Source: Hofstenia miamia
Lineage: Eukaryota; Xenacoelomorpha; Acoela; Hofsteniidae
Direction: 5' to 3'
DNA: 64,000 bases
NCBI GenBank assembly: GCA_900660155.1
Contig: CABFPE010000163.1
Coordinates: forward strand, 827,923 to 891,922
The notes under the pieces were generated by a model. It was not told where the DNA came from. It worked only from the letters and a program-made list of their open reading frames with translations, and did no database searches. The translations under genes were made by a program, and so were the position numbers. Below, piece by piece: positions 1-13,000 of this stretch (within the stretch, counting starts at the first letter, position 1; each line of letters begins with the position of its first letter).

Positions 1-1310
1 ATCCAATATCAAGATTAATGTCGTGTGTTTGAAGGGACAGGCCATTCCTTGAACACCTGGTGCTGAATCAATTCTAATTATAGATTGTGGGGGTAAAAAT
101 TCCCGACCTGGTCACGAGGCTAATAATGACTTACATAAATCAAATAGCGTTGAAGATTTTTGAAATCATCTTCCTTGGGATTCACAATCATGCTGAGCTG
201 ATTACCATGCAGATTTATTCATGAATGGCATTGGCGCAGCCTTTGACCCAACAAATTTAAACATTTAGCATTCTAAAACAACGCAGCAACTGAAGTCACT
301 GATTGGATTGGCAGAACTCGAAATGTGAGAAACTTACTCTATGGGAACTGAATGTGGTTAGGAATGTAAATAATTGAGCAGAGGAGGAAGACATGCCTTG
401 ATAAAGGCATTTAAATGTTTGTACATATGGCTTGGAGCCAGAGAGGATCTGCAAAGTATGCCGAGACTATCATGCATAAAAGCAAAAACATTGACACCTG
501 CAGCAAAGGCCAGTCCAAGGAAACCATGTTAACTGAAGCTAAGAAACCGAACTAATAGTTACTTAATATCCTGGTTGATAAGCAATTTAACCACTAAGAC
601 TTTGTTAGTTGTTGAAGCTTTAGCAAAGTAAGATTTCAATTCATACTACCAAATTATGGAATTCAACCTTTCTGAGCCTTTGATGGCATTCTCTAGAGGG
701 GACAATCATTACTCATATAGAGTAATGAAATGGGAGATGACATTAATAGCACCTATAAAAGTTCTCATCGAAGTGCATGTTGTGGGTGGTGCAATTGCTT
801 GTGGAGACAACATATGAGCAGACAGTGACCAATGTCCACTAAAAATAGTTGTGCTGATCGGTCATAACATTGTCTTTGCAGCTGAAAATGTCAGAATATT
901 TTCTTTGACACATTGCAATGTTCTAACCCACTTGAACAGAATCACCAACAAATAAATCACCTGCTATCATATACACATAGCCTTTTTGCAGTCAGTCTAA
1001 CTATAAGTTCTTGCAGATATTCAGAAGAAGAAGATATATGCAGAAAACTTTAAATGGTGTAGCCATTGCCAGATATTGAATAGATAGTTTTCTAGGGGTT
1101 TCTGAACTAAACTTTTTTCAAATCTTTTTTAACAAGATACATCATCGCATGAGGTAGAACAGTTTGCAGGAGTCGTACATATTGACCAAAATTATTGAAA
1201 ACTGGAACATATCTAAATCCTCCATCCGATTTATTTAGAAGGAAGCGTGATGGGATCAATTTTACTGTAACACTAATGTCTTCTGGCTTTGCCAACACAA
1301 CTAATTATTG
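1..1310 (-). mobile_element. LTR-retrotransposon pol remnant
   Basis: On the minus strand the stretch near 1107-1298 reads like the start of a reverse transcriptase of LTR elements (a DGG-F/Y-R block followed by the usual spacing to a proline-histidine), and the stretch near 1-150 reads like part of an integrase core (an I-R-I-D-x-A-P-G block). The order, RT upstream of integrase, is that of Ty3/Gypsy-like or BEL-like elements; I cannot decide between them. It is an old, clearly broken copy with several breaks, it runs off the left edge of the window, and no terminal repeats were recognised. Confidence 0.45.
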
Positions 1311-2582
1311 TCAGCTTTAGAATAATAGTAAATTAATTTGGTTGTAGAGTGAGCTTGTCTTTCCATGGGAGAGTTTCCTCTGACCCAATATTGTTGTTTG
1401 CACGAATTATACTACTATAATTATGATGGCAACCAAATATTAGAAAAAACAGTAATATTGATTATTGACATTAATGAAAGTGTTTCTTTGTATTAATGAT
1501 GACTGTGCATCAGCATCCACTAAAACATCTGCCAAGAAATTGGGTAAGTGTTCCAGTGGCATACAGTTAGCTTTTCTATTTTGGTGTTGTTTTTAGGAGC
1601 AATGTGTTGAGACTTTGTTAATAGAACAGGCTCGTTACTAATGTTTGATATGTGTACTCTGCACTGTATGCAATGAGAAATTGCATCTGCCAACAGTGAT
1701 TAATTGTAACTTCTCAATTAAAAGTAATTAGCATAAATCTCTATAAATTCGCAAGGCCTAATGATTGCAAACAATTACAGTTTCAGCACGAAAAATATTA
1801 ATAATCTTTCTGATATCACATGTATCATAGATATTCTAGCACTTTAAATAGACATTGATGTTGTTCAACTTGCAGAATGGTATAGATGCTAAAATATCAC
1901 TGTCCAGTCTCTCAAGTGCCAATGTACTTAAGGAAGATCCGTATCACCAAGTTATATGTACTTCTACTTTCAAATTTCGCTGAGACTTATCAGCTGATCA
2001 AGCAGAATGCACCTGACACTATTGATAATATTGCTATAGTATCTGACAATTCTGATGAATCACATTCAACCTTATTGATGTTTATCTGATGATCGGTAAA
2101 GATTCATCAAACCTAACATTCTCGCTCTGTCCAACACTTTTTATAAGGCTAGCTACATGATTTGCTTTAAAAGAACTAAAAGTAATTTATATTGTAGCCC
2201 ACATATTTTCTGTTTGCAGTTGTATAATTGATTGCGTTTCCTTGTAATTTTATACTGACAAGAATAGTGAACTTAAATTTAGACTTGTACTGAAGCTCTA
2301 CCAGTAAGGAGTCCATTGATTGTGACCATTGAGGTTGTATATCGTTAAGAGTTTACTTTGAAGATTGAGTAAAAATTGCAATATATGATGGAATCCGGTG
2401 GAACAATACGCTGGTAAAACGTTTTATACATTCATAATCTTGGTGCTTGAGAATTAAGATTAAGGATATTAACTTCAGTGTGGCAAAGCCCAATTTGACA
2501 ATAATTATATTGAGAAATTACATGCACTCATTATAATAATTTTTTTTGAAATGTTTGATTGATATGTTTATTAATATCCTAA

Positions 2583-3215
2583 TTATGTCAAAACAAAACA
2601 AAAATAATAACACTGACTAGCGACAATAATTATCGTTATAACACCGAATGGAAAAAGGTAGAAATTGACGATGTCTGAGATCAGACTTGCAAATCGTGGA
2701 AACCAGCTTTCCCGAAAAAACGTGTTGTGGGGGCATACAATCATGTAGCTTATGACCTTGCGTGACCAAGGCTGTCTCAAATAATTTCATGGAGAGATTA
2801 GTGCGCCAGGTTGAGGGAATACTGAGGGCATTTGCGCTGGAGCCATCAATTAATCGATAGAAACGATTTACAATGCGTTGAAGATCTGTGTTTAAATAGT
2901 TAGGTAAGCTAACGAACACCGGACTAGCATAATCGATAATACTGCAAATAAGTGCCATAAATATTCGAATGAGGTCATGGTTGTCAATGTACTTTCTCAA
3001 GGAGCGAATAATAAATAGCCTCTGAGAGCATTTTCTAACAGTGTAGCTAATGTGACAATTCCATTTGAGGGAATTGGAAATCCAAAGACCACATATTGCA
3101 AAAATATATTGTGATCTAAATGTTTTGACACCATTGGCAAACACACTTGAAGTATCTCTTGCGTTCTGTGAAGCAAAGTCCTCGTTCCGCCACTAAAAAA
3201 CGCGGAATATAACAA
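2583..3215 (-). mobile_element. LINE reverse-transcriptase 3' fragment
   Basis: A 175-codon open frame on the minus strand (2617-3144) reads like the thumb and C-terminal part of a non-LTR retrotransposon reverse transcriptase. It has a block resembling L-G-V-x-I-x-x-x-L-K-W-x-x-H-I (here G-L-W-I-S-N-S-L-K-W-N-C-H-I), followed by the helical region with an I-D-Y-A-S-P-V-F motif that CR1/Jockey/I-type LINEs carry. The catalytic part is absent, so this is a 5'-truncated or decayed copy. It lies about 180 bp upstream of the first recognised Staufen exon, on the opposite strand. Confidence 0.65.
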
Positions 3216-3397
3216 TCTTCACATTACAACTGTGATATTTAATGATCTTTCATATTTTAAGTATTAGATTTTTTTTCAATTGATTTCTTTGGCAGTCTTA
3301 GTTGCATAATTGTCTGCAATTTATTTATATAAAAGTAATTTTAATGTACTTTAATATTTTTCTCTGCTTTGAGTCACAGTTTATACCAACGTTTTAG

Positions 3398-3537
3398 AAT
3401 CCACCACAAAATGTCATCACTGCCAATCCTGTGTTAGAGTTAGAAACATACCTGAAGGATTTTACTTTACAGCCTATATATGAATTAAAGGATTGGCCTA
3501 CTTTTGATTTCAGCAAAGGCTCTTCTTCCCAAAACAA
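3398..3537 (+). CDS. stau: Staufen exon a: first half of dsRBD (domain 2 of vertebrate numbering)
   Basis: The exon begins after a TTTTAG acceptor in phase 0 and ends two bases into a codon at a GT donor (3538). It encodes N-P-V-L-E-L-E-T-Y-L-K-D-F and then P-I-Y-E-L, the first helix and first strand of a dsRBD, followed by an insertion (D-W-P-T-F-D-F-S-K-G and a serine/asparagine stretch) at the place where vertebrate Staufen domain 2 has its long insert. An in-frame TAG is part of the acceptor itself, which fixes the exon start. Confidence 0.8.
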
Positions 3538-4024
3538 GTGATTGTTTTAATAACTAATATAATTTATTTATTTTTCTCTTGTAGGCGAAAACAGAATTTT
3601 TATACAACTGCTGTCTATATTGGAGAATATCAATTTGAAGCACAAGCTAATTCAAAGAAAGCTTCTAAAAATATTGTAGCACAAAACGCTTTAAAATTTT
3701 TTCAAGATAATCCTCAGGTATTCTTGTTTATATTTACTTCATAATTTTAACCACAAAGTTATACATTGATTGAAATGAGTTTTATTCTGAGCACAGCATT
3801 ATATTTTAATGAAAAAGAACTTTTTTATGATAACAGTAATGTTTTGGGGTTTGTGAAAGTTATAACACTCTTTGATAAAACTACCATTTTTGCATCTGTT
3901 TGATTGCAATCACGCAAATTTTCATAAAATCTACGTTTCTTTACTTTAAGAGTCAAAGCAATATATTTGAAAAAAGATACAATTAAACTACAAGCTAAAT
4001 ATATAATATATAATAATAATAATG

Positions 4025-4084
<60 letters not shown>

Positions 4085-7000
4085 TGTGCATATGGTGAGC
4101 TCAGTCTAAGAAATCGGTAAATGTGTTTAGCATGTTTATGTCTCCAATTGTGTTTTGTCGGTGTAAAAGCGCAATTTTTAATTTTTTCTAAATTTTTTGT
4201 AATTTTTTCTACTCTAATCTCATTGTCTAAATTGTTCCAAATATTAGGTTGCTCGATGAAAACAAGTATATGAAATACTGCTGTAAATACATTTGTTATT
4301 ATGGATTTACTTTTAAGAAATTATTACGAAAAGACATTGATTATCGGCCATATTTAGTCTTAAATAAAATTGCTGCTGCATGAAGTTGTATTTGACATAG
4401 CGGGGACAATATATTATACTTTCGTCTGTATTCCGTAAAATGGTCATGCTTACGTGCAAATTTCAATACTTTAAGTGTTTGGATGGCATATTTTCAAAGT
4501 TGTAAAAATTTTATTTGAATGGTAAATTTTCTTTCAAAATTCGGTTTTCTTGGAAATGAATTGCAATATCACAAAATCCTTCTCAGTTTTTACGTTTTAC
4601 ATCTCTAGGATCAAGAAAATATGTGTTCAGTTCCCTTTTAGCCAATGTGCAGCTTGGTTACGTGATATCCAGTAACACATTGCAACTTTCAGTAAAATAC
4701 AGGTATTTCCAGTACTTAATCTGAGCTTTAATATTTTTGGCATGCTCGGGGGATCAGGAGTTGATGCACCAAGTAAATATAAGTATTCTGCAGAGACTAG
4801 AAGCATTCTTGATGGTCCCCGGCCTTGTCGACGCCTCTGACTCACAGCCGCTACACTGGAATCTAAGTATAGACCTATTCTGCCGTTATCTGGCAAAAGG
4901 AAGCAAGTGCACTTTGGCTGAATTCGAGAAAAACTCAAAAACGTCGTTTCGTCGTAGCTCCGCTAAAATTATTAAGATAGTTATTGTTCATCTCAAATCG
5001 TATCAAAATCATCTTAATAATGGCATTTCTGTATGAATAATTTCTAAAAATGTTTTTCTAATAATTAGGAAAGGTAATTCTCGGCTTTGTCGAAAAGGCC
5101 TGAAAAGCTCGAGAACGGTTGCTGTTGCCCCGTAAAGCATTTGTTTCAAATGTACATTTTTAACAGTTTGCAGGCTGCAAATTTGCTTATTATTGTACCA
5201 GTTGCGTTCCGTGCTATCCCTGGAAGGGTTAGGGTTAGGGTTAGGGTGCATTGTGAACAGATGATTGGTTACTTATAAATTATTTTGCAAAATGCATATA
5301 AATGATTGGTTAGTTTTTACCAAGTAATTGCAGTTAACCAATCATCTGAACCTAACATCATGACCAAATTCAGTTTGGTTTGTTTACACACAGTGAAATC
5401 CCATGACTGCCTCAAAATTCAGGAAACCCGCGACGGTGGTCTAGTAGTATTCTGTTCTATTTGTTTAAAGTGCTTTACTGCTAAAAGATCAAATCATATT
5501 TTCGATCACATCAATTCTGCAAGTCACTCAAGAGGCGTTAAACTACGAAGACCGAGGTAAAGCTTGAATTATGCCGTGTGTTCAATGGAAGGCAAAATGA
5601 AGAAATTACAGGAACTTGCGCGTGATGCTCCAGGACTCTATCTTCAGTTCGATGAAACTGATTTTCAGGGCAGCCAATACTACGCTATTCTGATGGGAAT
5701 TCTAGATGGAATTAGAGTTAATAGTCCTCATCTCGTTCAAATTACAAGAGAAGATACGCCGCCGAATTCGACAATTGTACAGCAGACCGTTATTTCTGCA
5801 CTTGGAAAACTTGGTGTTGTTGCCGATTTCTTAAAGGTTAAGGCATGTTTCCTAGTCTCATTCACATCACCTGCTACGCCCATATGATATCAAGAGTGTG
5901 TTCAAAGGTTGCTGAGTGCTATCCTCAAGTGAATGTCGTTATTAAAAACATCAAAAAAGTCAAGAATGCTGTATTAAGAGAAATTGCAAAACGAGCTCAT
6001 GGAGAGGAAGTGGCGAGCCCAATGGAAATGGCAATTTATAGTTTTGTGATTCCAACTTTGATAGACATAGGGCTACTGTTTTTCAGTTTTACAAAATTTC
6101 GTATCTGATCGACCCAATATCATGAAAGAAACAGTGCAAAAGCTAATTTTTGTGCGATACATCTCAAATTTGTGACTAGTTTTGAAATTCAAATATTTGA
6201 GGTCGAATTTAGTATTTTTGAGGCCGAATTTATGTGTCAAGTGGCCGCCGTTTTGCATGAAAATAGGCTGACAATTACCTTTCCTACTAATAATCATGTC
6301 GGATACTTCGTTTTGCTTTTTTAAAGAATTCATTCTGGCTAAAATCAGTCAGTAAGTAATATAGAACTTTATGTGTTGAAATATGTTGGTATAATAACCT
6401 AATCATCTCCCACATAATTGTAACGATCAAAAACAGTTTTTTGTTGACATATGACCTAATTTCCTAATGGCCCAATTTCAATCGATGCATTTACTTTTGT
6501 TATTTTATTTGAGTATATGTATTATATTCTCTAATATAAATATACGATTTTTTATACAAAAATCCAAACAAAAAACCGTAAAAACTAATAGTTAAGATCC
6601 TCTGCATTAGTTGAAATCGGCATATCGAGCCAAAATTCTTTTCGGCTATTCGGCATAAAAGGCAGTACCTTTGTGATGATGTCTTCTTTCTTTACTCGAG
6701 TAATACCCATGCGCTCAGTTCTGTTTATCACTTTCAGAATTTTTCCTCCGATATTTTTCCTTCAGGAAATCACTCCTCACCATCGAACTTTTCTTTCCAG
6801 AAGATTTCAGTTAAACCTTTTCTAAAGCTCACTTTACAGGTGTTAGAAATGATTGGTTTATTCGTGAAAGGTGCCTCACTTGCACCTTTTTCGAAGAAAT
6901 GAAAATCGGAGAACCTAATTTTGACGTGTTCCTCGTGTTTAGACACTACATTTATGAATCATCGAAATTGAATGTTTTTTTATGTATCATGCTTTTTTCT

Positions 7001-10000
7001 ATTTTCGCATGAAAAGCATCCGCAGACATGAATGTGTGCTCCTTCTCCAGGTATCTTAGGGTTATTGCATGAGGGCCTGATAACAAATTAACCTCTCTCA
7101 CTTCTGCTGTGTACAGGATCCAGTTTTTATTCTGGGCCGTGCAAATATCGACCCAGAAGATAAATTTAGAAAATTCATTGTATTTTCTGTGTCTGATGCA
7201 TTTTATGAACGAACTTGCAACATCTTCGGTATTACGCCCCAAGATGCCCTCATGCCGAATCGCAGCCATCACTGGTTGCTTTTGATTGTAATACAACCTA
7301 GCGGTGTAAAAGTTTCATTAAACATCACAATTCGACGAGTAAAAACAGAAGTTTTATTACCTCGTAATCGTGGAAGCATGATGACTTTCTGCATGTCTGC
7401 AGAAAATATAGCTGCTTCGAGGTTGCCTTGTTCTGTCTTTTGTATAGAACTCTCTACTCTTACAAGCATTTTCATTGTAGTTCTTCCATTCCGAACATTT
7501 TGAACAAGTACTATGGCTATCGAAAACATGAGTGTTATTCTTATATATTGCACACTTCACATTCCTCCTCTCCCAATTTTGTGAAACTGATATTCATTGA
7601 AGCCACGATACAACGATAAGTTGAGTAGGAAACCTCAGATTTTCAGTTCTTATTTTGTTAAACCCCTGAAGCATGTCCTGGATAGTTATTTCGTTCGATA
7701 TATATCTTCACTATAGTATTGTATTTGCCTTAATTTCGGCAGTTGTTTCGTTAATTTTGTTGGAAAGCTGGTGGCAACCTTGATGGTCCTTCGAGATTGT
7801 GATTCTTTCATTATGAATTTTTCGCTTGTGAATCCAAGAGTTTTCAGAAAGAACACCTTACAAACAGACCTTCATTCCCGCTTGATTCTTCAACGTGTAC
7901 ATGCGCGAATTTGTTCTGGATGTGCTCGGACAAGATTGACGCTTAGTATACACTTTATTGTACTAAACAGCCAGTTCTTCCTGTTGTTAAATTCATCTTC
8001 CAGTATTTTTCATGGAAAATCCGGCGCTCTTTCATCGTCAACTTTAACGGACAACCCCTTTTACAACTTGCTGGACAGGCTCTCGATAAAATAATGTTTT
8101 TCCCTATCTCTTGCGATTCGCTCATGATCAAGACACACTCTTTTGCTGCTTGATGCGCATTCACTATGGTTTCTCAAGCAGTTTCCTGATCACCCGAACC
8201 TGATGGCATGTTTGGCTCTAATGGAGTGTCGTTATGACCTGCGATGACGGTTTCATCCAAGTAATTATTATTGCGGTAGATGGCCATGTGATCCCACAAT
8301 CCAAAAATATAAAAGTCAATTTCGAAAAAAATCACTTGCTTCCTTTTGATAGATCATCGCAGTATTAGGCCTACCGTAGGGATTTTCTAAATTAAGGAGT
8401 TAGGACAAAAGGAAAGCAAAAATAAATTAGCTCTCCAACAACATATTTCATCAATAATATTATAAGTTATACACTATTCTATATAATACTTTCAGTAGTG
8501 GCTTAGTGTTTACGATACGTTGCCAATCAAATTTTTTAGTAGGCCCCTAGTAGCAATTAGAAATTAGGTACAGTTTTGAAGGAATAAAATAACAACCGTT
8601 TACGTTGACTGAAATTTAGATGTTAATACATGAATTAATAGTAGTACATGCATCTACCCAACGAGGATCAATCATATATATATAATTTTAAAATGAAATC
8701 GTTAATCGTTAGCTATTTGATTATTCATTAACAGTAATGTAACAGTAGTTATGATTGAATATTACTATTCAAATACTCTAGGGGATGTTAAAATTCTTTT
8801 TTACCCATAGAAAAATCATATCGCATCGGTACATGAGCAAATAAAAATAAACAAAATTACAGGTCAATGTGTATATTTTGAGAACTTGATATAAAGATGA
8901 TCTGTAAAAGAGTACAAACTGCTTATCATTTCATGGTCCGAAGTACTTGACACGATTTCCTCGTCCATTTTTGACCGAGTGGCATTCAAGTTCCGCCTTT
9001 TGGAGACGACAATTGGATGGGTCATTTGTAGCATGCGCGTGAAGATGTCGCGAATATTAAGCTTCACATTGTTTTGCCGTGCCCGTGCTCCACATCCGCT
9101 CTTATACTTGAAAACGTTTTGTTCCAATGTTCTTGAGCCTGTTCGCTGAAGTCTGATATTGGATTGCAAGCATTCATCTCAAATAATTGCCAGTTATGAG
9201 CACACATTGTATGCAATGATGAGTTGATGGCAATCCATGAACTTTCAAAATTCTATTTATAGTAACTACAGCGTATAAAGGATATAAAAATGGGATCAAA
9301 ATCACCCACAGAAATAGCGTATATAAATTATCCAGACGGTGACTTAAATGAATAAATCACATGTAATATCGTATGTTTAAGCTAATGTTACAATTCAGTA
9401 CTAATTTCTATTGAATTTTTAAAAAATTAAATATTTGAAAGCCTATTTATGACATCAAGATTACTTATCACAGTAACGCCAAGAACACCATCGTTCTTAG
9501 CACATCAAAATTATTTAAACCCTACATTTTGGTAACTTTTGACGGTATATTTTCAGAGTAAATATTTTTTTACAATAATAGCCTGCAATAGTGTAAAGAA
9601 ATTTTCTCCCGATTTGTAACCAGATTGAGAAAGTGGTTTTCAGGATTAGTTAGTTAATTTTTAAAATAATCGAACGGCGAACAATTTCTTGTTTGAACAA
9701 GAGCAGTTTGTTATTTGAAATCATAATTTTGATGAACTATCCATACACTTGTTGAACGTAGAGCAGGACCAAAAAGTGTCTGAAAACCACATTTCGTACT
9801 GACTTTGTTTCCGGTTATAAGTTATTTGAAAGCCTATTTATGACATCAAGATTACTTATCACAGTAACGCCAAGAACACCATCGTTCTTAGCACATCAAA
9901 ATTATTTAAACCCTACATTTTGGTAACTTTTGACGGTATATTTTCAGAGTAAATATTTTTTTACAATAATAGCCTGCAATAGTGTAAAGAAATTTTCTCC

Positions 10001-13000
10001 CGATTTGTAACCAGATTGAGAAAGTGGTTTTCAGGATTAGTTAGTTAATTTTTAAAATAATCGAACGGCGAACAATTTCTTGTTTGAACAAGAGCAGTTT
10101 GTTATTTGAAATCATAATTTTGATGAACTATCCATACACTTGTTGAACGTAGAGCAGGACCAAAAAGTGTCTGAAAACCACATTTCGTACTGACTTTGTT
10201 TCCGGTTATAAGTGGATGTGAAATTGGTTCTATCTGAACAGTGTTTTCACAAATTGGTGTTGATCCTCCTTTATTCTTTAGCCCGTTTATGCTGCATGTT
10301 CTAAATATCGAGCATAAAACTAGTTGTGTGATTGTTTTTGTTAGTTGTCTTAATGCATATGATTAAAATTTACTGATTCTTATATTCGAGTTAGCCTAAT
10401 TTATAAGCATTGCTAAAAGCCATAAAATATATTCTTAATTATTTGCACGCTCATTTTGACTTTTTTTAAAAGATGAGGTCTGTAAAGCGAATTAAAATAC
10501 AACGGTTTGTTAACATTCTTTATTTTGTATAAGGCAGATCCATAGTTTCTCTCTATTTTTTCTCCAAGTCGCTAAATTCATAGAATATCATTTACGGCAT
10601 TACCTATATAATTTTAAATTCAAATGACTGAACCCCTAGAAGTATGCAATTAAGACCAGCGCTAATCTGTTTTGAGTCTGATCACTGGAATCAGCCGAAG
10701 GTTGAATTTCAATCGAGGGTTGCGCCTCTACCTGCCATGGCTGCCCCATGAGATGCACTCATGAACTGAGCAACAGCAGCCCTTGCTTCCATTGTTTCCA
10801 CTGCTTCCACAAACCAACAGACAGACTTCATGACCGTCACCACCCTCACATTCGCAAAGTGAACATGGTTGCAAATTCTTTTCCTCGTTGTTTAACATCC
10901 ACTATAGGAGCGGGGATCCGTACAATGACCCGCCCGTCAGATATTAGTTCAGCGCCACCCTTCGGTATCGGCCTTCGCCTTTCCACATGGCTGTTTGAGT
11001 GATCCAGGAATCACGCCTTCTGTTACGGATTAGGCGCACTGCCCTTTCGTTTCCCGGAATTTGAGTCACATTTGTCATACGATGAGTATTTACAATATTC
11101 CCAATAAATATAATGGTTCAATACTTTGGGAGTGTTCACCTCGAGCTTAAAGCATTATGACCTGAGTTTTTTGTTTTAATTGGAATACGTAGTTTTTTGA
11201 ATTATTAACATGGCTGCAGCTAAAAATTGATTAAATAATAGTCTTGACAATTTTATGGCATATAAACTATAGTCCACATTGGGTTGCCAACGCAACAGAT
11301 TATATACATTTAAAAATATGTAATAAACATTACATCTTATCATTTTTTCTAGTACTAACCAACATAATGCTTGTATTTTATATGTCCTCTGATGAATTGA
11401 ATATACTACTAACAAGCAGACTGCAAATACCATGCAAATTGCCACAGCAGACACTTGATTTCAATAATTGTGAAACCAAACAATTTATCACTAAAATATA
11501 TTTCTAGCAATTGTGAAAATCATAAAACCAATATAAAAAAGTCCTACTTTACACTTAATGCATTTAGTTACGCACTGTATGTTTAACAAAATGATAAATA
11601 CCATCATATCGAATGCAATCCGAAATTCTGCAGTTTATTTCAGTAGAGACAATGAAGAGTGGGGTGGACGCCCAATTGACTTTGGGGAAACAGATTACTT
11701 TGAAATATGATACATTGCTATTTCTCTCATAAAAGCCAGCTACGAAATATGCTTATTTTTACCATGAGAGTGTAAACACCATGCAATGGAAACATAAATA
11801 GTTAGCAACCAACTGAAAATGCCATACCACCATTTTTGTTGCGAATGCTGACTCGATATGTATTCAAATTTTGGTCCCTCTGATCTGTTCCTTACATCCA
11901 TTTGTTGGGCTGTAAAATGCAGACATTTTTGTGTTGCATAGACCACTGTAACTAGGACTTGAAACCTAAAACTCAGTCGGAGCATAGAAAGACGTTACAG
12001 TTCAAAGTAAATTATTAAATTCACAAAAAGAACTTTTGCCATATACATTATTTTAAATTTCCTGTTTAAAAGATAAAATGCCAAAGGCACACGATGTATA
12101 AAAATGTATAAATAGTATATTAAGAATACAACAAATATGAAAAATATCAAGTAAAAATCAACAATAAAAAGACAGATGTAATTCAGACAATGCGATGTTG
12201 CAAATTTAGCAATCATGTTGAAAATTAAGATCATTTACATCTAGTTTCATCCGATATAAAATTGCCATTTAATCAACAATAAAAAGACAGATGTAATTCA
12301 GACAATGCGATGTTGCAAATTTAGCAATCATGTTGAAAATTAAGATCATTTACATCTAGTTTCATCCGATATAAAATTACCATTGTCTCAGATTTGAACG
12401 CACTTGTTACCTGAGTTTCCTCCACATGATTTTTTATGAGTTTGTGATGAACAATTTTTCAGCAGAAACAAAATGTAAAGAAAACTGATCCTAAATTAAT
12501 ATAAGTCATTCAAAATGGTCATTACTGCTTGTAACTCTAAATATAAGTTTGATCACGCTCTGTAATCCAATTATTCTAAGTACACTTCAACAGGTGCGAT
12601 AAATCAACAAACATCCCAAGAATTAGAGGATTCAATAGGATGTGGTACTACTCACGGTTCATATTCATTAAATCCAGGAAACAAAGACATGAATTTGGTG
12701 TTCATTCTCAAGTTATCTGTGACAAATTTAGATTTTGCTCATATAGAAACTGCGCATCTGGTGATCTCACTGCTAACAATTTCATCATAAATGACGAGCT
12801 ACCATGAAGACATTTGATTGTAAACGCTAGAACTGTTTTTGCTAAATGGTCGGAATTTATTGCTTTTCCATAAGAGTGTCCACCCTGAAATTCCAAAATT
12901 TCCTTTACATATATTTCATCAATTAAAATCAAACAATATTTCTGTTTGTCAGTTACTTTGCAAAATAATTCCTTGGCCAAGCCTTCACAAAAACTATCTT

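Noticed and set aside
1876-2091. Candidate host exon after a TTGCAG acceptor, open for 35 codons and then continuing in another frame
   Set aside because: No donor fits, the phase does not match other Staufen exons and nothing resembles a known protein.
3825-4091. Frame with a poly-leucine run resembling a membrane segment
   Set aside because: It is a translation of the (TAA)n microsatellite and the edge of a LINE repeat.
4627-5036. Overlapping frames of about 100 codons on both strands in a GC-richer patch
   Set aside because: Neither resembles a known protein. The dual openness follows from base composition.
5226-5246. Chromosome end
   Set aside because: Only three telomere units, with unrelated sequence on both sides.
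9432-10213. The 391-bp pair as long terminal repeats of an element
   Set aside because: The two copies touch each other with nothing between, so it is a tandem duplication.
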